Source of the DNA: JAUWGC01 sp963753055
Lineage (GTDB): Bacteria > Bacteroidota > Bacteroidia > Bacteroidales > B18-G4
NCBI GenBank assembly: GCA_963753055.1
Contig: CAVWAP010000004.1
Coordinates: forward strand, 310,001-374,000
Direction: 5' to 3'
Length of the DNA stretch: 64,000 nt
In this document: positions 37,049 through 43,929 of the stretch, piece by piece
How the letters are laid out: the number at the start of each line of letters is the position of its first letter
How positions within the stretch are numbered: position 1 is the first letter of the stretch
Notes under the pieces: generated by a model
Database searches by the model: none
The model's input: the letters and a program-made list of their open reading frames with translations, nothing else
Told to the model about the DNA's origin: nothing
Translations under genes and position numbers: made by a program

Positions 37049-37070
37049 ACCGTACACTCTACCGTACACT
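37049..37070. repeat. Two direct copies of ACCGTACACT near the right att site
   Basis: The 10-mer starts at 37,049 and again at 37,061. Short direct repeats 50-75 bases from an att core could be integrase or excisionase arm sites. No copy was seen near the left end. Confidence 0.35.
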
Positions 37071-37072
37071 TC

Positions 37073-37110
37073 CAAAAAAAATAAGGACTCACATTTATTT
37101 GTAAGTCCTT
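37073..37110 (-). terminator. Island-supplied terminator for tRNA-Val
   Basis: Read on the minus strand, AAGGACTTAC and GTGAGTCCTT form a 10-bp stem (one mismatch), followed by a run of eight T. It lies 10 bases after the tRNA 3' end and replaces the terminator left behind at 17,750-17,782. Confidence 0.75.
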
Positions 37111-37119
37111 GTTTTTCAG

Positions 37120-37197
37120 TGGTGGGAGTTACTGGATTCGAACCAGTGACCCCCTGCTTGTAAGGCAGGTGCTCTGAACCAACTGAGCTAAACTCCC
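37120..37197 (-). tRNA. tRNA-Val (anticodon TAC), 3' half supplied by the island
   Basis: A complete cloverleaf is visible: acceptor GGGAGTT/AACTCCC, D-arm GCTC...GAGC, anticodon stem CCTGC/GCAGG with loop CTTACAA (anticodon TAC, Val), T-arm ACTGG-TTCGAAT-CCAGT, discriminator A and encoded CCA. The body is 75 nt plus CCA. The segment 37,122-37,166 is duplicated at 17,788-17,832, so the 5' part is chromosomal and the 3' part comes from the integrated element. Confidence 0.96.
37122..37166 (-). repeat. Right attachment site inside tRNA-Val
   Basis: This is the second copy of the 45-bp direct repeat. The crossover lay somewhere in this identity, which spans the anticodon loop to the acceptor end, a usual target for tyrosine integrases. 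Confidence 0.9.
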
Positions 37198-37249
37198 AAT
37201 CTTTTTAAGAACCTCTTGTCGCGGATTACCCGACACCATTTTTGGGAGT

Positions 37250-37280
37250 GCAAAGATATAATATATTTTCAAAAAGCAAA
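37250..37280 (-). promoter_or_regulatory. Promoter of tRNA-Val
   Basis: On the minus strand TATCTTTGC matches the -7 consensus exactly. A TTTG-containing T-run lies about 17 bases upstream as -33. The predicted start leaves a leader of about 45 bases. It lies on the chromosomal side, so the tRNA keeps its native promoter. Confidence 0.55.
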
Positions 37281-37398
37281 AAATTATTAACGGAATAATA
37301 CACTTGGGGATCGAATCTACCGTGTTGATCTTCGATCTATTCAAAAATTTCAAATCCTTTGTTCCTCTGTTCCTCTGTTCGAATGCTTGGTAATGAAA

Positions 37399-37584
37399 TC
37401 AACTCCCCAGCTTTTCAACTACCAGCAAAAAATCAACCCGGGCAGTTGCTCCCATACCCATGAAGGTAGGTTTGACATTCGGAAGGACGGAAATAACATT
37501 TCCTTTAAGGCCGTTGATATATCGCTCCAGTTTTTCCTGCATGTCGAAATTTTTCACGTCGATGCGATGGACTTTATATTTCAT
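37399..37584 (-). CDS. Small conserved-looking protein of unknown function
   Basis: The 61-residue protein, MKYKVHRIDVKNFDMQEKLE at the start, continues with GNVISVLPNVKPTFMGMGATARVDFLLVVEKL. The alternating hydrophobic pattern fits a small alpha/beta fold (beta-alpha-beta-beta), and the composition is protein-like rather than that of a random ORF. No function is known to me. It has no close neighbour on its strand. Confidence 0.6.
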   Translation of the reverse strand: MKYKVHRIDVKNFDMQEKLERYINGLKGNVISVLPNVKPTFMGMGATARVDFLLVVEKLGS

Positions 37585-37725
37585 AGTAATTACGTTTTGA
37601 TAGTTTAAAGATAGAAAGATTTTAATGTTAGTTTAACAGGTGCTTCCAGATAACTCATAAGTTGTTACCCAGCCCGGTCCGGACTGGTTTTTTTTATATC
37701 TTGCAATACCAACCAAAAATCCATC

Positions 37726-38949
37726 ATGAAGAACCTGCTTCTCCTACTCTCTTTCTTGAGTCTTGTGTCTTGTGGCTCTCATTCTCCCAAAGAAATAACA
37801 GATGATTACGTAGCGAAGGTGCATAACACAGCCTTCACAATCGACTCCCACACTGATACTCCCATGTGGTTCACACGCTCGGATTTCGACTTTGGGAAAA
37901 GACATGATCCGGTCAAAGACCGTAGCCGCGTCGACCTGCCAAGGATGCAGGAAGGTGGCCTGGATGCGGTTTTTCTTGCTGTGTTTACCGGGCAGGGCGA
38001 AAGAACTGATACGGCTTATGAAAAGGTATATAACTATGCCATGAGAATTTTTGATTCTATCTATTCTGTAGCCGATCAATACAAAGATATTGCCACCATA
38101 GCAACAAGTTCCGAAGATGGGTATGCGCTTGCAGAACAAAACCGCAAAGCACTGTATATCGGAATGGAAAATGGATATCCCATTGGAGAAGACCTTGCCA
38201 AAATAGAAGAATTTTACCGCCTGGGAACCCGCTATATCACCCTCTGCCACACGCGCAATAACCAGATCTGTGATTCATCTACGGATACTACCGAACATAA
38301 CGGCCTTTCTTCATTTGGAAAAGAGGTGCTCAAGGAAATGAACAGACTGGGTATCATGATCGATGTCTCCCATATCTCCGATAGCAGCTTCTACGATGTC
38401 ATAAAATACTCCAAAGCACCTATTATTGCCTCTCACTCCTGCTCCAGGGCCATCTGTGATAACCCACGAAACCTAACAGATGACATGCTTGTGAAATTAG
38501 CTGAAAATGAGGGTGTTATACAGTTTTGTATCCTGAGTAGCTATGTAAAAGCTCCGGATCCTAACCCCATGCGCGATAGCCTGCAACAGGCAGTGAGAAA
38601 GAAATATAGAGGCTTCAGGGACCTTAGCGATGAAGAAATGACTAATGCCCGCCGCGACTGGTACGCTATCGACAGCATTGCACCACGCAAACTCGCTACC
38701 GTGAGTGACGCAGTAGACCACATCGATCATATCGTACAGCTTGTTGGTATTGACCATGTGGGCATTGGAACTGATTTTGACGGCGGAGGGGCCCTGGCCG
38801 ATTGCCAGGACGTAAGTGAACTGCCCAATATAACCCGCGAACTGCTCGCCCGCGGCTATTCCGAAGAAGATATCCAAAAAATCTGGGGCAAAAACCTCAT
38901 GCGGGTCCTTCAATCAGTCGAACAAACAGCCCTCAAACTACAAAACTAA
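37726..38949 (+). CDS. M19-family membrane dipeptidase, lipoprotein
   Basis: This is a zinc-dependent dipeptidase (renal dipeptidase family), 407 residues, with a lipoprotein signal (LLSFLSLVSC, Cys at about 17). Metal-binding motifs are IDSHTDTP (His-x-Asp), GMENGYPIG (bridging Glu), IDVSHIS and IIASHS (His ligands); VGIGTDFDGG is near the C-terminus. It hydrolyses dipeptides, often with D-amino acids at the C-terminal position, so a role in peptide nutrition or wall turnover is likely. It stands alone and is convergent with the AsmA-like gene across a pyrimidine-rich heptamer array. Confidence 0.93.
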   Translation: MKNLLLLLSFLSLVSCGSHSPKEITDDYVAKVHNTAFTIDSHTDTPMWFTRSDFDFGKRHDPVKDRSRVDLPRMQEGGLDAVFLAVFTGQGERTDTAYEKVYNYAMRIFDSIYSVADQYKDIATIATSSEDGYALAEQNRKALYIGMENGYPIGEDLAKIEEFYRLGTRYITLCHTRNNQICDSSTDTTEHNGLSSFGKEVLKEMNRLGIMIDVSHISDSSFYDVIKYSKAPIIASHSCSRAICDNPRNLTDDMLVKLAENEGVIQFCILSSYVKAPDPNPMRDSLQQAVRKKYRGFRDLSDEEMTNARRDWYAIDSIAPRKLATVSDAVDHIDHIVQLVGIDHVGIGTDFDGGGALADCQDVSELPNITRELLARGYSEEDIQKIWGKNLMRVLQSVEQTALKLQN

Positions 38950-38950
38950 A

Positions 38951-39020
38951 TCTCCTCTCTCCTCTCTCTTTTCTCTTCTCTCTTCTCTACTCTCTTTTCA
39001 GTTCTCTCTTTTCTTTTCGC
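38951..39020. repeat. Pyrimidine-rich degenerate 7-bp tandem repeat
   Basis: About ten units of the type TCTCCTC / TCTCTTC / TCTACTC run in period 7 from just after the dipeptidase stop into the end of the AsmA-like gene. There they encode its basic tail (REQRKEKRELKRE). Confidence 0.75.
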
Positions 39021-42000
39021 TGCTCCCTGGTATTAATCCCTGCTGTCGACATCATGCCGCTCATGATGCTTTTCCAGGTGTAATTGGCAACCGACTTAGT
39101 AGTATTACGCTCGAAATAAACCTGTCCAACCCGTTCCTTTCCCAAAAGCTTTGGATTATTGGAGCTGATAGCTATATCATTTATCAGGAAATTCATAATT
39201 GGAGAAAAAAAGCCTCGGTTGACCTTTGCTTTTTCCCTGTTGTACAAGGCCAGTTTTAACTTTTTGTACCTGAAAATCAATGTCCCGTTGACAAGACTGT
39301 CGTTCCCGGTGATGCCCTGTACATCAAGGGTCGCTTTACCGCTTTTGATGAATACCCCCATGATGTTATTTGTAAGTGGATTTAGGATGGTCAGGTCTAT
39401 CTCATCACTTCTGGCAGAGAACCAGAAATTATTCTCCTGGCTACTCATATCAAAATACATTGAAAGATTGAAATTTGCCTGGCCCATTATCCGTGCATTC
39501 AGGCTTAAAGAGAACTGCTTCTTTTCTTCAATCAGGGATATGTCATTGGTAAAATTATAAGCTTTGATATTAAACTGATCAAAAAAGATGGTTCCTGGCA
39601 GATCTGATTTCTCGGTGTATTCCCCGTATTCAACATAAGAATCTATTACTTTAATAGAATCTATAGTCATTGTCTGCCCGATGCCCCTGATTGCATCCTG
39701 GGGCATTAATGTATGTTTACCGGGTGTGATGGGGTAGCGTTTATCCCTGATCATCCGGAGATCAGCATTGTATAAATTGATACTTCCAAAATGAATTTTG
39801 TCATCGCTGATCAACTCCTCTATATAGAAATCATTACAGACTATCTGCCTGGTGAAGAGCTGCATCCTGTCAGTCTGGTAAATCGCTTTCTGAAAGAATT
39901 CAGTTTCTTTAAAACGCGGTGTAAGCCGTAATGAATCAATCGTGATCCGGTGATTAGGGAAATTGTAATGCAACCTCCCTGATTGTATATCATATAAACT
40001 GTCCTTCGTTATTTGCGACCTTCCTTTAAAGTCGACAGTAAAATTCTCTATCAGGTCCGGATCATCTTCATCGAACATGGTAGTGTCGATGTTTATATTG
40101 CTGATCATTAATCCTATACTATCAGCCCAGACAAGTTGGGATGAGGTGTCCTGAGTAGCCCGGTAGTGAAATTTAATTTCCCTGATAATGGTTGTATCCA
40201 CACTCAAGGCAGTCATCAGGTATGCATACTTTCGGAACATCTCAATATCGATGTTTAAACCAGGCTTGGATTTCTTTTCGTCAGGTCTGACCATTTCTAA
40301 ATCTACTTCGTCAAATTCCAGCCTTCCCAATTTCAACCTGGTGGGTAAAGTATCTTTTAAATATAATCCTTTCAGCAGAATCCTGTTGGATTGAAAATAT
40401 GTTTTAGACCCTTTTGGAACTTTTATTGGGTTTTTTACCTTAATGAAGTTTCCTCCCATCAGGCTATCGATTACAATATCCTGCTTATTGGGATTTGTAT
40501 GGCCATGTTTGATCAATAGGTGGGAATCATCAAGGTCATTATTTAGTTTAAAGTCATTAAAAGAAAACTGGATCTTCTTTATCAGGTTATCACCTACACT
40601 CATGTCTTTTACATGCTTGATATTCAAGTCCCTGATAGAATATGTGGTGCTCGCCTGTGCACTTTCATACTCTAACCTGAACTGCATGTCAGACCAGATG
40701 ATCGTATCATACCGGAAATCAAGAAGCCTTTTAAACATCCCATCCTCCTGATCAATATCGGATTCCTGCTTTTTGCCAGGTTCCAACATCTTCATTTTTA
40801 AATCGGCAGATAAATCATCAATAATCAGCTTCCTGAAGGTCAGCTTGCCAGACTTTAGCAGCCTTGCATATTGAAGCTCACTGAAATCAAATCTGCTGAG
40901 GTTGAATGAATGAATCTTTATCTTTTGCTGATCGGTATTTTGATAGGCATGAATATCGAGTTCCTGTAACCTGAATCTCCCACGGTTAAAATCAATGAAT
41001 AGCTCGCCAAAATTTCCTTTATGGCCTAACATTTGGACCCCAGTCTCTTCAATAATTACGTTCCCTGTTAGCTTCTGGATCCAATTATTTAAGGAATCAT
41101 GTTTGTCCAGATCAATATCCTCAAGATGTATGGTGAACCTGGATTTAACCATAAAAGTATCTGTCTCATGATGAAAACTTGCATCAGAAACGCCATACTT
41201 CAGGTCGAACAGATTTAGCTGAAGTCCTATTGGAAAGACAGCCCTATTGCCTGGGTTATTTTGAGGGTCATTAGCCTTGTTAGTTGTGGTTGGAATATCA
41301 AAATTCCCTGAAATATTAGGTGAGTCAATAAGCAGTGTGCCGGCGATTAGGTTTTTGTCAGTAATCAAAGCAACTGGATCAATTTCTGATATCCTGAATT
41401 CTTTAAAACGCAAGAAACCATTCTTATTATCCTTACCTGATTTTATCCTTGCTGTAAGGTTATTGATACCAAGAGTTCTGTCCTGCCATATCAGAGCACC
41501 GGTTGACAATGAAATGTTTTTAGAAGGCAGTGACGCTGTAATGGCATCGGATTGTAGCTGCAGGTCCTCAAAGTTTAATTCAGAGATCCCTCCGGACAAA
41601 TCAAGGTTAACTGCATAGGCTGAAAAGCCATTGAGATCAATGTTGAAATCCTGCCCCCTGGTAAGCTTTATTCTCCCATTATTAATCCGGATCTCTGGTA
41701 ATATTGATAGTGCATGCTGGCCCGGACCATCACTCTTATGTGGCTTTAGGATTGGATGGTTTAAATCAATCTCAACAAAAGGGTTGTTCAGGATAAATGA
41801 AAGTGATGAAAACTTTTCAGATTGCAGCAGGCGAGGATAGGCATTACCCGCCTTCAATTCCTTTACCTGGAAAATGAGAGATGCCGGAGTGTCCACATTA
41901 TCATCATGTATATCAATGCCATTAATGGTCAATTGACCTTCTTCTGAAGAATAGTATATCGAATCATAATGGATGGAAAGTTGTTCTTTCTTCAGGTCCA

Positions 42001-43162
42001 GGTACGAACTGCCGGTATTCAGCATTAGCTTCCCAAAGAAAACCCTGGCAAAAGGGTCATTGAAAATTGCTGAATCGAGTAAGATATCATAGAAAGATAA
42101 ATTGATATGATTTACCTGTATGACTGAATCTTCATCTGCCCGGATTTGGTTAAGCTGGAATTCTTGTATATCGAGTGTATCCAACCTGAATTGCTGCAGG
42201 ACTTCCGACAATTGCCTTTCCCCTTTTTCTCTGGCAGTGTCAACTTGTGTTGGCGTCGTATCAATATAGTAATCAGTAAAATAGCCATTGGAAATATAGA
42301 TTGACCTGATGCCGAGATCTTCCTTTCCTCTGATTTCGGTCAGGTCAATGCCATAAAGCTCTATCCGTCCTGCTGAAATAGCAATTCTGTTTTTGCCTTT
42401 ATCTTCAAACCAATCCGGGATCAATGATGACCCATTCAGTGATATTTTTTTATCCTTGGTGCTGAAGTGCACTGAGTCAATACTTAGGTGATACCCTGAG
42501 ACAAAAATCTTATGCAGGTTTTTTATCTCGAAAATTAAATCATCAGAAGATAGGATCTGCTGAGCTTTCTTTTCTGGTGCAGGATTGGTGTTGAGATTTT
42601 CCAGGATGATTCTGAAGTCAATGATCTCCGGTAAATCATACTGAGCAGTATCCTGCTTAATATTGATGGAACCATATTGGATTTTAACTTCGCCTATCTC
42701 CAGATCAAGCTTATTGCCGGTACCTGAACCTTGACTAAAAGTTTCCAGGAATTTCTCAGGATGAAAACTAAATTGCTCCTTTCCTGTCTCCTCGACAAAA
42801 TAGATCCCGGGTTTATCAAAAACCAATCCGTCTGCAACGAACAAATTATCAAAAATCATCTTTCTGAGGTGCAGATTCTGAAGGTCAATTGTATTAAAAG
42901 ATAAGTGAGTAAGGTTGATGGTTTTAGCGGAATCAAGATACCTGTTTTTAAATTCCAGATTAGGTTCGATCAGTGTTATTTCATCCTTGACCCAGTTGAT
43001 CTTTATACCCTTCATGTCAAGAACGATGTCACCCTGGGATTGTTTGTGTATGGCTGCCCGAAGAAAATACAGGATCAGGCTTGCTTTGAAAACATAAATA
43101 GCGACAACGAACAATACAATAATACCCAATAAGATTAAAATTATTTTATTGCGGCGCTTCAT
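38987..43162 (-). CDS. Large AsmA-like inner-membrane-anchored periplasmic protein
   Basis: The 1391-residue protein has one N-terminal membrane segment (IILILLGIIVLFVVAIYVF, about residues 6-25). The rest is almost entirely beta, with repeated segments of the kind IDLNHPIL, LDLSGGISELNFEDLQLQSD and NFDIPT. This fits the repeating beta-groove fold of the AsmA/TamB superfamily (lipid-transfer bridge proteins). It could be the functional partner of TamL at 7,587 or another AsmA-like transporter; the sequence does not decide. It overlaps the upstream acyltransferase by 4 bases, so a role in envelope lipids is plausible. The basic C-terminal tail is encoded by a 7-bp repeat. Confidence 0.78.
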   Translation of the reverse strand: MKRRNKIILILLGIIVLFVVAIYVFKASLILYFLRAAIHKQSQGDIVLDMKGIKINWVKDEITLIEPNLEFKNRYLDSAKTINLTHLSFNTIDLQNLHLRKMIFDNLFVADGLVFDKPGIYFVEETGKEQFSFHPEKFLETFSQGSGTGNKLDLEIGEVKIQYGSINIKQDTAQYDLPEIIDFRIILENLNTNPAPEKKAQQILSSDDLIFEIKNLHKIFVSGYHLSIDSVHFSTKDKKISLNGSSLIPDWFEDKGKNRIAISAGRIELYGIDLTEIRGKEDLGIRSIYISNGYFTDYYIDTTPTQVDTAREKGERQLSEVLQQFRLDTLDIQEFQLNQIRADEDSVIQVNHINLSFYDILLDSAIFNDPFARVFFGKLMLNTGSSYLDLKKEQLSIHYDSIYYSSEEGQLTINGIDIHDDNVDTPASLIFQVKELKAGNAYPRLLQSEKFSSLSFILNNPFVEIDLNHPILKPHKSDGPGQHALSILPEIRINNGRIKLTRGQDFNIDLNGFSAYAVNLDLSGGISELNFEDLQLQSDAITASLPSKNISLSTGALIWQDRTLGINNLTARIKSGKDNKNGFLRFKEFRISEIDPVALITDKNLIAGTLLIDSPNISGNFDIPTTTNKANDPQNNPGNRAVFPIGLQLNLFDLKYGVSDASFHHETDTFMVKSRFTIHLEDIDLDKHDSLNNWIQKLTGNVIIEETGVQMLGHKGNFGELFIDFNRGRFRLQELDIHAYQNTDQQKIKIHSFNLSRFDFSELQYARLLKSGKLTFRKLIIDDLSADLKMKMLEPGKKQESDIDQEDGMFKRLLDFRYDTIIWSDMQFRLEYESAQASTTYSIRDLNIKHVKDMSVGDNLIKKIQFSFNDFKLNNDLDDSHLLIKHGHTNPNKQDIVIDSLMGGNFIKVKNPIKVPKGSKTYFQSNRILLKGLYLKDTLPTRLKLGRLEFDEVDLEMVRPDEKKSKPGLNIDIEMFRKYAYLMTALSVDTTIIREIKFHYRATQDTSSQLVWADSIGLMISNINIDTTMFDEDDPDLIENFTVDFKGRSQITKDSLYDIQSGRLHYNFPNHRITIDSLRLTPRFKETEFFQKAIYQTDRMQLFTRQIVCNDFYIEELISDDKIHFGSINLYNADLRMIRDKRYPITPGKHTLMPQDAIRGIGQTMTIDSIKVIDSYVEYGEYTEKSDLPGTIFFDQFNIKAYNFTNDISLIEEKKQFSLSLNARIMGQANFNLSMYFDMSSQENNFWFSARSDEIDLTILNPLTNNIMGVFIKSGKATLDVQGITGNDSLVNGTLIFRYKKLKLALYNREKAKVNRGFFSPIMNFLINDIAISSNNPKLLGKERVGQVYFERNTTKSVANYTWKSIMSGMMSTAGINTREQRKEKRELKRE

Positions 43163-43746
43163 GCATCAGAATTAATAGAGGAGAGGTTAAAGTTCTCGGG
43201 GTGCCTGGGAACCTTATCACGATAGTAATCCTGTATGTCAGCAAGGTCTTTTTTATAATCCCCGGTGGGCTCGAACATCTTAACAATACCTACTTCTTTC
43301 TTTTGATAATCAAGGTAAGCCAGGGCCAATGGTACCTCTGCTTTCAGGGCAATGTAGTAAAATCCTCTTTTCCAGTTCTTGACCAGACTCCTTGTACCTT
43401 CAGGTGTTACCACAACATATAATGAATCATAATTATTGAATAAACCGGCGACCCAGTCAACCAAATTGTTGTTTTTGGACCTGTCAACAGGTATCCCTCC
43501 CCATGCTTTCACAATGCCTCCGACTGGGAAAAAGAATGCTTCTTTTTTGATAAGGAACTTTACCTTGACTTTTAATACAAAGAATCCTAACCTGCCCCAG
43601 ACATAATCCATATTGCTGGTGTGCGGGGCAACCATAATAACACATTTCTTAACATCATCTGGTATTGGATTACTGATCTTCCAACCAGCCATTTTGAGGA
43701 TATTTTTCGATAGGAATGCAAGCATATACCGGAACTCTTTAAGCAA
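43159..43746 (-). CDS. 1-acyl-sn-glycerol-3-phosphate acyltransferase family protein
   Basis: The 195-residue PlsC-like acyltransferase has the catalytic HTSNMD (H-x4-D, about residues 37-42) and the substrate motif VTPEGTRS at about 113-120. It has no strong membrane segment but a hydrophobic N-terminus. It probably acylates lysophosphatidic acid or a related lipid at the inner membrane. It is translationally coupled (ATGA) with the AsmA-like gene. Confidence 0.88.
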   Translation of the reverse strand: MLKEFRYMLAFLSKNILKMAGWKISNPIPDDVKKCVIMVAPHTSNMDYVWGRLGFFVLKVKVKFLIKKEAFFFPVGGIVKAWGGIPVDRSKNNNLVDWVAGLFNNYDSLYVVVTPEGTRSLVKNWKRGFYYIALKAEVPLALAYLDYQKKEVGIVKMFEPTGDYKKDLADIQDYYRDKVPRHPENFNLSSINSDA

Positions 43747-43762
43747 AGATAATAGAATTTTT

Positions 43763-43836
43763 CAGTGACCCGTGAACTGTGATCTGTGATCAGATGTGAT
43801 CAGAATTTCAGGTCACAGGTCACAGGTCACTGATCA
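43763..43836. repeat. Inverted pair of 7-bp tandem repeats between divergent genes
   Basis: The left block has period-7 units such as CTGTGAT CTGTGAT (43,763-43,801). The right block has CAGGTCA CAGGTCA CAGGTCA CTGATCA (43,809-43,836). The blocks are roughly reverse complements, so the whole can form a long imperfect hairpin. It lies just upstream of the acyltransferase start. Confidence 0.7.
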
Positions 43837-43887
43837 CGACAACACAATATAACAACATAATATTACCTAATACATTATACTATATAC

Positions 43888-43895
43888 TATATTTG
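43888..43895 (+). promoter_or_regulatory. -7 box of the M16 protease gene
   Basis: TATATTTG matches TAnnTTTG. It lies 34 bases before the ATG at 43,930, in an AT-rich stretch. No distinct -33 element was seen. Confidence 0.5.
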
Positions 43896-43929
43896 TATAC
43901 GAACCATCTTACCAAAAATCCAAATAGTT

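Larger units (their letters stand above)
17788..37166. mobile_element. tRNA-Val-integrated genomic island (about 19.3 kb)
   Basis: A 45-bp identical direct repeat of the tRNA-Val 3' half marks both ends (17,788-17,832 and 37,122-37,166). A tyrosine integrase begins 161 bases inside the left end. An excisionase-like gene, an unknown gene and a terminator are at the right end. Cargo is dominated by T9SS-sorted surface proteins, with RadC-like and DnaJ-like plasmid-type genes and an IS21-family element. No relaxase, type IV secretion or phage structural gene was seen, so it is an integrative element that is mobilised in trans, a satellite, or a decayed relic. The heptamer repeats common in the flanks were not seen inside. 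Confidence 0.88.
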
